Shown: in pieces, positions 46,808 to 60,093 of the stretch
Numbering within the stretch: position 1 is the stretch's first letter
Layout: every line of letters begins with the position of its first letter
Source: Zoroaster sp. YZ-2022
Taxonomy: Eukaryota > Echinodermata > Asteroidea > Forcipulatida > Zoroasteridae
DNA: 64,000 nt
Direction: 5' to 3'
Assembly (NCBI GenBank): GCA_029582265.1
Contig: CM055822.1
Span: 8,259,700-8,323,699 of the forward strand
Translations under genes and position numbers: made by a program
The notes under the pieces: generated by a model
Told to the model about the DNA's origin: nothing
What the model saw: the letters and a program-made list of their open reading frames with translations, nothing else
Databases searched by the model: none

Positions 46808-47290
46808 CCCTATCAAGCCTGGGCTATTTTTTCATTCTCAGACTTGGGAGTCTCATTTTCCATGAAACTTTGTAGGCATGATTGGTGTGAGGCGATCTAT
46901 CGAATGAGGCTTTGGAAACATTCATAGGTCACCGTTAGGCGGCGCTATACCCATTTTCGGTAATTTGTCCCCATCTTTGGTCAAATATAGTATTTTTCCC
47001 AAACTTCCTTATTTTTTGTCTGTTGGCCATGAAATTTGGCACAAATGCTGTATTCAGTACAGGCAACAATGTGCCAGCATTTAAAATGCCACTAGAGGGC
47101 GCTTTAAGCAATATTTGGGGTCAATTTGTTCCAAAAACATGATTTTTTAATATTTTGACCCAAAAAAATTTGTTTTATCCAAAAGTACAATAAAGGCAGA
47201 TATAATAACATCCATGGTACTACTGAAATAAATTTATACAATGAGCAAAAAAATTGAAAACAAACTTTTAAAAATCAAGTTTTGGGACAA
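46808..47290 (+). mobile_element. partial copy of the TTAACCCTATCAAG MITE family
   Basis: It begins CCCTATCAAG after TTAA (46804-46807), with 'ctcattttccatgaaactt', 'acattcataggtcaccg' and 'catgaaatttggcacaaat'. Its opposite end is not recognisable. Confidence 0.65.
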
Positions 47291-47648
47291 AATTAACCAA
47301 GAAATCGTACAAATATCTTTCAAATAACACTTTGTATTTACAAAAGAACATCAAATAACTAACATATCAACGTTTGAGATCTGGAATCGTATCGTACAAT
47401 CATCGTCTCAAAGTATATGAAAATTTGCTATAAAGGAAAAACTTCGTTTTCACAAGAAAATCAATTAGCGCAATTATTTCATTAAAGCTATTTAAAGAAT
47501 CAAACATATTGGTTTTAAACTTACAGTAAATTATGATGTTGGTTTATAAATGCAGTCATGAGTGGAATCTGGTCAGTGAAGTGGGTTATTGTTTTGGGCT
47601 CGTCATGGCCCTTCCCAGGGCCTTGATTGCAGGTTTGCCGGTGGATGC

Positions 47649-47822
47649 ACACAGAGGCGTAGCGTAGACATTTTCTTTGGGGAAGGGGGGTGGAGACAAT
47701 TTGCCGAATGACATCAGAGTTGGGGGAGGCGCAAAATGTGTGTGTTAGTAAATTTACCGATACAACTTTAATATGACCAGACAAATTTACTTGTTTCCCC
47801 TGCCCCACAGTTGCCTAGTGAC
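47649..47822 (+). repeat. dispersed G-rich repeat, copy 3
   Basis: 'aggcgtagcgtagac', 'atttgccgaatgacatcaga' and 'aatatgaccagacaaattta' match 12.6 and 45.5 kb in the same orientation. Confidence 0.65.
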
Positions 47823-47949
47823 CATTTATCATAACAAATAATGATACCATGACACAGTTGTTTAAGATTTTGCTTCCAACCTGTTCAGCTGTAAAAGGAG
47901 ATAGTTTCCAATCCAAAACATAACAATAATAACTTGTTCATATTGTTGA

Positions 47950-48130
47950 GCAAATACTTGACTATAAAAGAAATCGCCTGCAAAATTGCCACCATGCCTC
48001 TTTCCCATGGAAAAGTCCATTTTAGCGACGGCGTCTTCAACCAGAAACGACATTATCGAGTAATTAGCGCACTCTGTTTACTAAACATGTCCAGTCTGTG
48101 TTGTAAACATTGTACGCCGGTGCAGCGAAT
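47950..48130. other. possible first exon, strand undecided
   Basis: This CpG-richer patch has a good start context on both strands. On plus, gccaccATGCC at about 47994 opens a frame to 48203 (MPLSHGKVHFSDGVFNQ). On minus, ATG at 48053 opens MSFLVEDAVAKMDFSMGKRH. Codon use is plausible either way, but I see no matching donor or downstream exon. It is either a real 5' exon or chance. Confidence 0.25.
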
Positions 48131-48769
48131 TCGTGTTCAGGACTTACCCTTCTTTTCTTTCTCTAATCATAAACTCCAAATTAAATTCAGTGTCTCTAAT
48201 TAGGTGGGTTCGATGATGTTTTTGAACAGTTTCTTTTTTTAATTATTTTTATTACCATATGAAACTATATGTTTTAGAAAATTAAGCAGTAAAAGGTTGA
48301 AACAATAAAATACTTTTTTTTTATTTACTTTTTTTCTTAATTTTTTTTTCTCGCACAATCACCTTTGGGGAAGAAGACCGACACTAGCCAGAGATTTATT
48401 AATGTGGAACCTGGGCTCATTTACTAAATAAGTAGTTATCACCTGAAGCCATTATTGCTTGGTTCCGGCCAACTTACGAATCCTTCCGATATCGACATAT
48501 CAATTCGTTTTGAATATTTAACACAATTTTAATTTTTAAATTGGACGAATAAATAATTATTTCTTACAAATAGGCCTATCTGGATGTTTTTAATAATTTT
48601 TTTTTTTTTTTTTTTACAAATATCTGATTGTAAAGCACGTGTTTTTGGTCTATTTTACATGGCACCATGACCCCTCTTTGTCAGCATTCTTGAGTTATGA
48701 GTTCAAAATTCCTGGCTACGCCCCATGTGATGAATTCAAACGACCAATGAAAATGCCGCTTCTATGTGT

Positions 48770-49330
48770 CAACTATGTGACGTTATGAAAGGACGAGCTA
48801 TTCCTCGTGAAAATAGTGACAATGCAGGCTAATAAATAGCTAGGACCGCTTGTAAACAGGGGATACAATGAAATATGGCACGATCGAAGGTTTTTAAAGG
48901 CGGTTCCGCCAAAACTTTGGGAAAATGCACATTAAATGCAATGTGAAATGTAAAAGTAATGCCTTGAAAGTTAAAACCACCTTCACATCACCTTAGATAA
49001 ACGTATAACTTTGGGAATATTTACAGAGATGTATTGGTTAAACGGGTGGTTGTTACTTTCTGAAACCTCGCGACTCGAGGGACAACATTTAACATGCATA
49101 CAACATGAATCATCGAATAATCACAAAATATGGTTTAACTGAAGGAAACTGTACTAATTTCTATGGACTGCATACATGCAAATATAAGTTATAAATACAA
49201 CAGATGTAGAAGATAAGGCAAAGGAGAGAATAGTATAATATTGTGCTCTGTCGCCTTCGGTTAACTGAAGAAAGCCCGCAATCAATGGTGTGCTCGGTTG
49301 ACTGTTGCTTAATTTGAATTTAAATAAAGA
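48770..49330 (+). repeat. duplicate of 19480-20070
   Basis: Collinear landmarks are listed under the partner. The other copy follows LRR duplicate A, while this one lies about 8 kb after duplicate B, so the second locus has been stretched by insertions and U1/U2 copies. Confidence 0.75.
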
Positions 49331-49504
49331 TTATTTACATATGAAGAATAAGTGGATGACGTAGCCCAAATGAATAATACATCAAACTGGTTACATACAT
49401 AAGTGTACTTTCTCAAACTTAGACTAGAGTGTGTACTTGTCATACATGTGACGTACATAGAAGGAATGTTTGAGTGAGCAAAGGTATTAATGGATGTTAA
49501 AGAA

Positions 49505-50160
49505 TAATAAACCACAGAGACTCCTGACATTTACAATGAAAGTAACACATTGAACAATCACCGGGGATATTAATGGTTAAATAATTAAAACCGTGATATC
49601 AAATTTAGGAACAGTTATTATAACATCTAGAAATAGTATCATTATTGTTATTAAATAAGTCATTATCACTAGCATCAGTAAATATCACAATATAAAAACA
49701 AGTAAAAACGTATATAAATGAGTTAGAAATCAATCTACTTAAATACGGAGATGGCAAATTTAAACTTATTGTTGGACATGATCACGATCAACAGGGCATG
49801 GAATCGGAGTGCTAGTTTTAGATTAACTCGGTCCCCGAAAATATTACTCCACATGAAAAGGTCATATTGGTGATACTGCATAAATAAGACAGTAATTTTC
49901 AGTCACTGTGTTCATCTTAAACTAGGACACCGATTCCATTCCCTGTTGAAAGTCTGCTCGATCGTGACGTTATTGCCCCTTTAAACATGTATCGCTGTAT
50001 TAGTTATGTTACCCGTAATTTCTGGCAATTGCAAAACATTCCAAATTTATATTATAGAAAAAAACGTATACTTTGAAATCGGCTATTCATAAAATATTGG
50101 TCAGAATCTTGGTTTTAAAGTAATTAAGTGCCCAAATTATGATTTATTTTTAAAGTATTT
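49505..50160 (+). repeat. locus-specific units U1-U2, with a MITE between
   Basis: U1 (49505-49745) and U2 (50035-50140) occur in the same order as at 44.9-45.3 kb. The MITE at 49788-49949 is inserted between them and is absent from the other copy. Confidence 0.55.
49788..49949. mobile_element. 162-bp MITE, TCAACAGGG ends
   Basis: The left end 'tcaacagggcatggaatcgg' is inverted at the right, 'ccgattccattccctgttga'. Both are followed inward by a 'ctagttt.aga' segment. A second copy with a clear left end is at 51519-51695. Confidence 0.7.
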
Positions 50161-50169
50161 TTTTAAATT

Positions 50170-51515
50170 ATCATATACAAAAAAGGACTTGTATAATTAA
50201 ATAACTAATAACTATTTGCTTATTAACATTGTTAATAGTCACGCTGTCAACAGTCACGCTCGCTGCCATGTGTAAAGTGCCCAAGTTAAATCACAATATT
50301 TCATTTTTGAAAATACACACCATATGAATATTCCATTAGTAGTCCTGTCACGTCATCATGTGGCGATGATAATGGTGTCTCTTTGTTGTTCAGAGGGAAC
50401 ACGCCGGTTGAATGAGATCTAGCATCATTTGGCATCAGTGGAAAAGTGATTTTGCCTCATTTTGGCCTCGCATAGGAATATTTTAATGGTCCATTGCAAT
50501 CCAGGTAGCATAACAAACCGATTGATGACACACAAAATAAGCGAGCCCCACAATTATTTATTTATTTTTTATTGTTTTGTTATTTATTTATTTCACAAAA
50601 CAAAACTGAACACGTGCACATAGGTAAATGAGTTATACCTAGCAAAAGTTTTTTTTTATTAATTTTATTTATTATATTATTATTATTGATATATTGGTAT
50701 ACATTATAATGCACGCAAAGTGCCTTCTCTATCGAATGATTTTGTAATTCAAATTTCTAACCCACATGTATCTACTGAATAATACAGAGGGCGCTTAAAT
50801 AAAATATTCCCCTGTCAAAATGTCATGATTAACCCTATTCTACCAAACTTTAGCTGAACGGTTCTCAACAAGTAATTATTTAAAGGATGAGTATTGGTTC
50901 GAAATCGCACCGGCATCTTCATGGAAGGCTCGGTAGATTAGTGATCTTTTGCTTGATGCACAGAATACATATGTAGGGATAACAATCTTTATTCACACAG
51001 GGCAAATGACCATGTATGATTGCTTGGCCCTTTCTGTTAATCAAATAATGTGATATTGTGTTGGGTTAAATGATGAGTTTGTCTTCAATAATAGTATAGT
51101 TGAGGTTCTATGTATCAATGAAGTATTTATATCAATGAATATAATTCTGAAATCAGTGAAGTATTAAATAATAACTGAGTCCAAAATGGTAAAGCAATAC
51201 CGACAATAGCAACATGCCACCCATGAAATGATTTTGAAGGTGCTGATATACAAGTTCAAAACGAGACCAATTTGGTGTGCAGAACCTGTTGCGCACACCA
51301 CCACCCCCACCCCATTCAATGCGTTGAGGTAAAACAAACTTTTTATTGGAAACATTTCAGTGTGATATCACTTAACAACAAACAAGTGGACAAGGAGGGA
51401 TTTCTTCTTCATAAGTTACGTTACTGTGTCCAAGGTGTGTGCCAACAGTTTTGGTCACCATTGTTAAAATGGCATTATTGTTTTCACTAGCTTGAAGAGA
51501 CAGATCAGGGATCTT
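50170..51515. other. no supported gene
   Basis: AT-rich, with short frames only. Confidence 0.35.
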
Positions 51516-51518
51516 TTT

Positions 51519-51695
51519 CAACAGGGCATGGAATCGGTATCCCTAGTTTAAGATGAACACAGTAACCGGGAAAATTTTGACTCATGTATGCAGCAGCAAA
51601 TGCAACGTGACCTTATCATGTGTGGGTATTATTTTCAGTCCACTGAGTTAATCTGAAACGAGCACCCGGTTTTCCCGGCAAGATTTTTTTTCGTG
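51519..51695. mobile_element. second copy of the TCAACAGGG MITE
   Basis: 'caacagggcatggaatcggt' and 'ctagtttaagatgaacacag' match the right arm of the copy at 49788-49949. The far end has only a loose inverted match near 'gagcacccggttttcccgg'. Confidence 0.55.
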
Positions 51696-51949
51696 ATTTT
51701 TTTAAATTTAAAGAGGGAATTCATTAAAACCCTGAAACTGCCGATCGTCGTGTAACGTTAATATTTTCGTTTGATATTTCACAAAATATAGACATAGCTT
51801 TGTAAGTAAAATCACAATTTTGGGGCGCGTGGGATAGTTCAACATGTAAGAATGTATCAAGTGAGTGTGTCGAAATAGTTGCAAATATTATCAATTTGAG
51901 CGCCAAGAATTTACATAATCCCGCCGTTAGCGGCAATGGAACCAACATG

Positions 51950-52220
51950 TGCTAAGGCTTAGCCAAGGATTCAGGTCCGTGCCACAGATCAGCACAAGGA
52001 AGACTTTTACCGGACATCCTTACCTGTCCTTCAATAGTCGGATTTCCTGTATGATCGGAAATTATTGTCCTCTACAATCATTGTTCCTTGTAATTTATAT
52101 TGCATTGTTCTTACCATGTATTTTGTTTTATTGTTTACCTAATGTGTCACTGCGCCATGAGCGTCTCTTTTGACGGATACCGGCGCATTACAAATGTTCA
52201 TTATTATTATTATTATTAAA
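51950..52220 (+). mobile_element. LINE/SINE 3' end with ATT tail
   Basis: It ends 'gcgccatgagcgtctc', then 'ggataccggcgcattacaaa', then an ATT run (52200-52218). This is the same tail pattern as the CR1/L2-like LINE at 35.6 kb. The upstream part has no recognisable RT, so it is a severely 5'-truncated copy or a SINE. Confidence 0.55.
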
Positions 52221-52911
52221 ATCTTAAACTGAGACAATATGCAAGCTCTTCGGCCAAAAACGATCCAGTTTCGCGTGGTGTGAATAGCGTTATCGTGTTC
52301 AGCATGAAAAGACCCCCTAGGCTGATCTTGGCAGGTGCTTACCTCGGGTTGGGATAATAATAATATTTACAATTTCTTGTTTTCTATTGAAACACCCATA
52401 GAATATATGAACATTTTACTTCAGTTTTTAGGAGGTAATAAAATGTATATTTTCTTTTTCATATTTTTAAGTACATTTTACTTATTTTAGGATTTATAAC
52501 AATTACCAGTAACTTAGGTATTTTTGGAGATCGCTTGCACATGTTTTGCACACAGCACGTCAACTGCATGGCAACGGATTGTATGCAGAAAGGTTAGGAG
52601 GCATGAGCTGCGGTAAGTTTGCAATTGGTTTATTATTATTTAGCCACAAATCAGGCAGTTAGTATGGAAGTTGTTGCTGCACAGTAACGGTTTATCGTGT
52701 CTTCTGATAGTGGATATCTCTTACACGGGGATGTCCTTCATTGTCTGACATAGGTGAGTAAGTGTCAGCTGTAGGTAGAAACGTATTAGTAATGTCTGAC
52801 TATTGCAAGAAATCCCCATAGCAAAAATCCGGTAAAAGTCTATGCACCGTAGGCCTACTGCAGGTGGGAAAATATAATATTAATATTAGGCCTATATTAT
52901 AATATAATAAG

Positions 52912-53690
52912 TTCACTAATTAGGTCACAAACTTCTAGGCTTAAATTTTTGCAGTAATTCAACAGACTTGGAAATAGAGTTATATATATTATGAACTAGG
53001 AACATTAATCAATCATTGGTTGTACTCACGTTCATTAAAAAGACGCAGAGAAGGTCATAAAATTTATGAGTAATTTGAGGTGACAATCACAGTCAATAGT
53101 AGGCCTACATGTTGCTTTAGTAATTAGATTGATTTACGTACGTATGCGTGAAATGTATGTAAACTCTTGAGGCGCTATGTTACTTTGCCTCCTCACAACG
53201 AGTTGCTTTTCCACACTTCATCTTATTCAGTTACTTGCCGTCAAAATGTTATTAATCTTGAATTGGACATAACATTTTTTTTTTACATTTGTTGAATAAA
53301 ATGATATAATTTGTAGAAGCTCAAAACGTTTAATCAATATTCTTGAAATTGATGATTACTTTGAAACATTGAAATGTGTATCGAACTGTAATGATCACGC
53401 ATTGAGTTCTCGCATTTACGATAAGAGAATCTTGCACTTGGAAACAAACTGAAATGCCAAACTTAATTAATAGGTGCTGCTTTCATTTTTGATGTACATT
53501 GAAGATATGAAAAACTCAAAAACTTTTTCTTTTTCAACTTTTGTTTTTGTTTCCTGATTGGATACATACAGAGATAATAACAATAAAATTGAAGGAAATT
53601 AATTATTTTACCTGCACATTTTCCTCCAACACATAAAAACCAGTTTTGCCATAGAGGATGGCGCCCCTGATAATGATTAAGGCTAATAAC
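52912..53690. repeat. long diverged duplicate of 12105-12640
   Basis: See the partner for landmarks. This copy is longer because of scattered insertions, and it ends near 'aaaaccagttttgcc' and 'ggatggcgcc'. Confidence 0.65.
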
Positions 53691-53699
53691 AGATTAGTG

Positions 53700-55400
53700 C
53701 AAGTCCACCAATGTAACTGATGGGACCTCTCTCTTACTTAGGAAAAATAAGGCGTATTTTTTTTATTTAAGCGCAAGTTGACCTTTTAACTCTTTCTCTC
53801 TGGAAATTAATTGTTTTTTCATTGTAATTTTGGGCACTGACACGTAAAACAATCAAGGTCAAGTGTGAAAATTATTACATAATTTGTTTATCTTTGGACT
53901 ATTGAAGAGAGTAAGGTTTCAAAAATAAATGTTATGATTTGTATTGGTCACACTCAGCATCTGTTATTAAAACAAGTCAAAACAAGACCGGTTGTCAGTT
54001 GATGACGTCAACAGCTTCTTTAAAAACGCTTGTTGTTACAAAACACGACGCGCGCAAGCCTGTCAAAAGGCTCACAAAAGGTCATCAGAAAGAGTTAAAC
54101 GTCTGTTTCTGCAACTACATGTTATGCATTGTTTCTGGGCGCAGAGAGAGAATACACAGAGAGACAAATCAAGAAGCAGTCGGACTATGGACTAATGTTA
54201 ACATGTGTCCATCCTCAAGCCAAAAACATGCTGAGGCCTATATTTATTAAACTGTTACCCAATCATGATCGGGTTTTTGATAGCACGTAAACACAGGAAG
54301 TAGAGCTTATGATTATGTAAAATAAAATATTAGAGTTTACGTTTTTGGGGAGAATGATGTTGAGCACTTTTGGAGGCATTCTCTTTCTAGAAACATTTAT
54401 AGGGAATTTGGGATGTGACCCTCTTGAGCAAACGCAAAAGTGTGATGGGAGGAAGTCGAGTTTGAATACGAAAAGTCCTGCAACTTGAACGGTACCGGTA
54501 ACGGTTTATCATTGCTGGACATGTTGATGACTTGTTGGTGCGAAGAATTGCATGGAGACGTCTGAACAGAAATGTCATGGTAAATTCCACGAATTTGTTG
54601 GTGACGTGGTGTTTATAACATAGTCTCCCCTCCTTCGAATTGAAGACTTTCCTTTTTGAGTGATTATTATTAATATGGTAACATGGTCATGGACTATCCG
54701 TCTTAAACACATACATTGTTTGTATACCATTGCTATGTATATTATGTAAACTCCATCATCCGTCAAAGGATTCACACCCATGTCTTTAGTGTCAAGTTTG
54801 TGAATAAGTCGTATTTGTATCTCACTTCCCACCTTGTACGCACAATAAAGGATCAGACATTTGTTCCCTGTGAAATGCTCAACCACGCTCTGTCCTATGT
54901 GTATACCACCACACCAAGACTGGACCCTTAGTCTTGAGTTGGCTATAATATTAGTATGCACTTACCTTCCCTGCCATACATTGTGCATGGTTGGTTTGAC
55001 GAGACATGTGCAAATGCCCGCCCGCCTAATTTTTTTAATTTCATTAACAACCTGCTTTTATATTTGCCAACCAAAACGCACGTTAGGAGTAAAATTTACT
55101 TAAACCAACACACGTTCGTGTATCAAAGGCACAGTCGTTTTCTTGCTCAAATTAGTGGTTACCAACGCGAGTTCTATACGTATACCATCCTTGAATGCGC
55201 TACCCTGCATGCGAAATAATTTTTTCCTACCTACCCTTATTCTCTCCACCACTGTCCCATACAACCAATTGCACTCAAACCTCAATTCTTCTGGACAAAT
55301 TATATCCTTTGGCCAACTTAATATCCGCGTAAGTCGTGGTACCCGAGTCAAATCTCCGCTAGAGCACTAAAATGGACGTGTCGTCTGCTGGCATCTAGAA
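53700..55400. other. no recognised gene; several open frames
   Basis: A 103-codon plus-strand frame (53939-54250) and a 128-codon minus-strand frame (54575-54961) are open, but their predicted residues match nothing I know. On minus, an ATG at about 54523 gives about 40 codons of plausible composition. Possible decayed coding sequence, not assignable. Confidence 0.25.
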
Positions 55401-55429
55401 TCGCGTCTGAATGTATCATTCGTCACCCA

Positions 55430-55690
55430 TTTTTTTTTGGGGGGGGGGGGGGGGCTGAGAATCAAAAACAATTATTTTCATTACTACACAAAGGGTGCCG
55501 CCACTTCCTACGCGCAACGGTTAGTACAATACTAAGTAGGTCACCTCCTTATGTTTATCCCGCACACTGTGGGAATAGGAGTGCGTTCTTCCCTCCCCTA
55601 CCCCTCTCTCTCTTTTTCTCTCCCTTTTTTTATTTTTTATTTATTTTTTATTAATTTTTTAACGATTTTAGGGGGGGGGGGGCCAATGCC
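55430..55690. repeat. G/C-run repeat, copy 2, with an extra insert
   Basis: It shares 'gctgagaatcaaaaacaatt', 'cactgtgggaat..gagtgc' and 'cgattttagggg' with 37305-37555. About 70 bp around 55490-55565 are absent from copy 1. Confidence 0.65.
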
Positions 55691-55699
55691 CTCAACGTT

Positions 55700-58050
55700 T
55701 ACCAACAGTGCAAATAGGTACTGAAAACGAATCATATTGTATCAGAGAGAGTCTAGTCTAGAATAAAAATGGGGCCCTTAAGCGAGCCCGGACCCCCACT
55801 CCGTAGTGATCGACGTAGCGATCGACGCCCATGTTTCATTGTATATTATGCACACAAATTTTAATATCACATCCCCCGTCCCACCCCGCCACGCCCCCAC
55901 ACACATTTTTCGATACAGATTTACGCCACAGGTGACAAGGCCAACTTTGCCAATACCTCCATCTATTGTACAATGTCAATGCGTTGTACTGTCTGTGTGT
56001 TATCTAACGTTAATTCAGTACAATTACTGAAACACCAATGCATTGCACATTGTTACTACGAGTGCCACACTATACCACTAGTATAGTTATGCTTAATGTA
56101 AAAGTTGACTATTAATTTTACTGTATTAAACGTTAAAAACTCATGTTTTGTATAAAAAACGAATATTTAATGTACAATGTTACTGTTTACATTCCTTCAA
56201 ATGAAACCAAATAAAGAAGTCCTGTCATGATCTGAGATTACCCATTTCATGATTTCACTAGTTTCTACTAAGTATACAGCGGGTACAGAGCCTCCTTGAA
56301 TTTAATACCACCCCTTTACCAACTCAGATACTGTGTACACATACGTATAGTAGCCGGTCCCTTCAGTTCCTAGAAATAGACTTGGGGCTTGCACATTCCT
56401 TTGTGGTTTGCCACCCCTCACAGCCAGTTGATTGTTTCAACAGCCCTTTCCTATATGTGTAGAGATTGTCCGGCACTTGCTACCTGTTTCTCACACAGTC
56501 AACATTGTTTTAGCACTCTCACTTTGAACACAGAATTCTTCACCGGTTTTCCTATTTTTCCCTTTGAGAACCACAGTCATGGGTATTCTTTACTTTGTAC
56601 TCTTAGATTCTAAACAGTCAGTCATTTCCCAGCCAGGAGACATTCTGCTATCAGTTTTAGGGCAAACATTTGCAGACTGTACCTTTGAGGCTTTATAGAT
56701 GAAGACAATTGAAATGTTGTTGGCTCTTTGTAGATGAATATATAACCCTTTTAGGGAATCTTTTAGAGTTAGCCTTTATTGTTAATCACCATTTACTATA
56801 GATGGTCTTAGAAGCTAAGGGACTGTAGAGTCAAGTGATCTTTTGAACATTTCTAGAGGAGATTAAGATTTTAGCATTTTACTGTTTCTTGAAGATTTAC
56901 TTTCTGACCAAACAATCTATATATTTAGCATTTGTGATTTGATTGACTGCACAACCCTTAGCCAAACACATATTGGAGCGATCCCTTGATTTATGATTCG
57001 CTGTTCTATAGCCTTTTCACCTTGTTTTGACTTTGCGATTGCATTGTTTATGTTCATTTATTCCCATTGTTTGGACTGAATTCAACCTCAACCTTTGATT
57101 ATTGGACCATTATATTATGAGTTATTTAGAATTGTTTGTTCTGTATTTTACATTACAGTTCACCGTAGAATAAAGACATTGGAAACCAGAGCTCTGTCCT
57201 TTGACCGACTTATTTATTTTTTGGTTGACACTCGCTGGTGATTTTGAGTTATGTCTACGCCCCAATGCTAAGCTACACTCTCTTAAACCAGTACAAGTCC
57301 CCTTCCATTAAAGGGACATACAGCCTTAAAATTCCCCCAAAATGGGATTGATAGAATGATAGATTATTCTTTTTGGAAGTTTTTCGTAATTAAACAAAAC
57401 ACAATTTGGGTATCGTGTATCATGTACCCAGGAATGGAGAATGTGTTCGAAAAGCAACAGTAAGTTCAAAAGGTAAACAAGCAGTGGCGTGGTCATGGAA
57501 TTGGGTGGAGGGTGGGGTTTCAGGGATCTAAACCCCCCAACAGAATGTGAATTTAATGATTATATCCCACGTGTATATTTATCCTCTTTGAATTAAAATA
57601 TACATCTAACAACCAACCTGTAACCATTTCACCTTATTACGTAATGTCATTAAGGAAAAGTGTAAACTATTAAGATATTTCATATTCCCAACTATTCTTA
57701 CTAACATGGAAAGAGTACTTTTCAAACTTTTTTGTTCTTAATTACCAATAATTACATTTTCATCAGCTTTATATCATTTGAATATTTTTGAATTTGTAAT
57801 TTCACACCTTAAACATAGTTCTTACTGTATTGTATAAGTGTGACAGTGGCTAATTGGTTCATCATCGATGTCTTTCTCTGCATATGTTATGTACTCAATC
57901 AAACACACATAACTGCATTAGTAGTCAACGCTATGCTAGGATGAATGGAAATGATCATAAGAGATACAATGAAAACAATTAGTAAGGATGGAGAGACAGT
58001 GTACATATGTACAATAATTGTGCGTTGTAGCAGGCCTGTCAGAATATTAT
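55700..58050. other. no supported gene; possible LTR-like or UTR-like block
   Basis: About 56340-57240 is unusually even in composition, lacks repeats known here and ends with aataaagacattggaaacc and then 'tttggttgacactcgctggt', resembling a polyadenylation signal near the end of an LTR. I could not find matching target duplications or a partner LTR. Confidence 0.25.
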
Positions 58051-58059
58051 AGAGACGGG

Positions 58060-59460
58060 GAATGGCACATGCTCAGTGAATATAGTGGAAGGAGCAAAGG
58101 GCCCCGCCCCCTCCAGGGAACGATTTCGTTCAAAATAATTTCATAGCAAAACTGCGATGCAAAAAATGAATTTGCAGAGCAAATAATCTTTTGTATAGCA
58201 ATTCAGAATTTTGTGTAGCAAATTTAAAAATTGCTTAAAATTACAGTAGCCTATGTGTATAGATTTAGGTTGGTTTTTTTGTCGTTTGGTTCATAATATG
58301 AATGTCCAAATTTTACCAGAAATAATCATTTTTAGTGTCCGAAAATTGAGCCACAGGTGGTAAACAAAACTCACGTGTAACTACTTTCGCCAAATTGCAG
58401 TCATTCATGAAAGTTAGTCCATGAAAGTTTACATTATTATATCGATCGCTAAAACAGAGGCAATATCACAAAAACAAATTACCGACTGCGACATGTTCGG
58501 GTGCTTTTCAAAGTGAATTTCGCCGAGTGTAACGTTACTTTGTGGTTTGATCAAGCTTGATTTTGATTATTAAAAATTCGTCAGGAAAATGAGTGGTTGA
58601 AAGCGCGATCATATTGTGTGCCGAAATGATTCTAAATCTCACCACTACATATATAAATGAATGCTCATTTTGTTAATTTTCAAAAACTTTTATTATAAAA
58701 CGAAATTAGTAACGTTTCTAGAGTTCCTTTGTTGAATACGGCCGTAGTGATCGTATGAAAGCGCACATGTGAACTGAACACGGTACTATTGTGTATAGGG
58801 GGTGGTTCAATTGCTCAATGTTCTAACCCCTAAACTCAGGAGAAGAAAAAATAAACACGTGCGAAGCTATAAAAAAAATGGGCGGTTGTTGCGTGTTTAA
58901 CATTTCGGGAATTTCGCCCGTAGTTTAAATTCATCAGCAGAAAAAATATTGCATGCACATAGAATTTTAGGCATTGCGGATAAAACTTTTACGGATTGCT
59001 GGGAAATAAAGTTGCATGTACAGATGCATATAGGTAAAACAAGTGTACGTGTTTACTGTTGCATCAACACCGTCACGTCGGCGTGAAGTCATCGTTGACC
59101 ACGTACGTCGCACGGATCGACGTACCCCGGCCTGGCGTGGTCTGGACACACGGAAACAAACCCAGTCGAGACGGATAGCTTGATTTTTTTTTATCGGAAA
59201 TATACATGTAAACGTTATTTCGGGAAAGGTTTGTGAATATGATTTCAAAAATGTTTATAAATCTGTTGAAATTTGTATCACAAAATCTGTGATGCATTGT
59301 TTGAAATTCCTTTGCAGATTGTCCAAATTACGTCGCATTTTACGATGCGATACAGGGGAAATCGTTCACTGCCCTCCCCATATTCCCTGGGTGCTTCCCT
59401 CCCTGCTCAGAATTAGGATCCCTACACATAATGGCCTCATGAAAAAAAAGGACCTCACGC
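58060..59460. other. no recognised gene; CpG-rich patch at 59050-59160
   Basis: Most is AT-rich. The CpG-dense patch reads on minus as TTPGRGTSIRATYVVNDD in one frame and an arginine-rich peptide in another. No paired splice sites. The margins (about 58090 and 59390) both carry 'ccctcc..gggaa' motifs that may be the ends of a large repeat. Confidence 0.25.
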
Positions 59461-59519
59461 TCGAGTGACTGAAAAGCATGGTGCTCCAAGTGCTATTTCT
59501 ACATTGAACTAACCCTAGT

Positions 59520-59665
59520 AAGCAGTAGTATAAGGTTTACAGTAGCACCATGTAAACAATCTCTTAGGATTTGTAATAATTGTCGGTTCTGAGAAGAACT
59601 GGCGATGCGAAACTAGACGTTTTGATCAGTATATGCTCTGATAGTCTTCATTTTCCTGAAGACTT
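59520..59665 (+). repeat. dispersed repeat related to 15205-15295 and 36544-36751
   Basis: 'agcaccatgtaaacaatctc', 'cggttctgagaagaactggc' and 'gacgttttgatcagtatatg' match those loci. Confidence 0.6.
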
Positions 59666-59961
59666 CTCAATGTCATGGACTCTTGTGGACAAATTAATTG
59701 CTCAAAACCTCCTACATATTGTTTCCAAACACCACATTTTCATCTCCTTTAGTACTAGTATGGAATCTATCAATTTTCCAGGACAGTAGGTGATGTATAC
59801 TTGTTATAGTTACGTGAAGAGTTGCGGCTGTAGTTGTTTTCCACAATCTATAATGTCCAACAATATTTCTCTATTTGGCTGTATTCTACTAACTCTACAC
59901 TGCCCAGCAATAATATGTGTCACGAATAATATATTTCACTTATTAGGTTAAAAAAAGAGAA

Positions 59962-60093
59962 CGTCTCCGGTTTTTGGTCTCCACGCGCGTCGCCTCAGAC
60001 CCGCGCGTCAACATTTTTTTTGTCAATTTACAAAAAAAACAAAGATTATCAACATTTAAAAAAAAAAGACCTATGACCAGAAACAGGAGACTT
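59962..60093. mobile_element. small inverted-repeat element
   Basis: The left end 'gtctccggtttttggtct' is inverted at the right, 'gaccagaaacaggagac'. The middle is T/A-rich with 'cagacccgcgcgtca'. A partial copy is at 5405-5475. Confidence 0.6.

Noticed and set aside
56340..57240. Solo LTR
   Set aside because: There is a polyadenylation-like signal and an end of plausible shape, but no 4-6 bp target duplication and no partner LTR were found.
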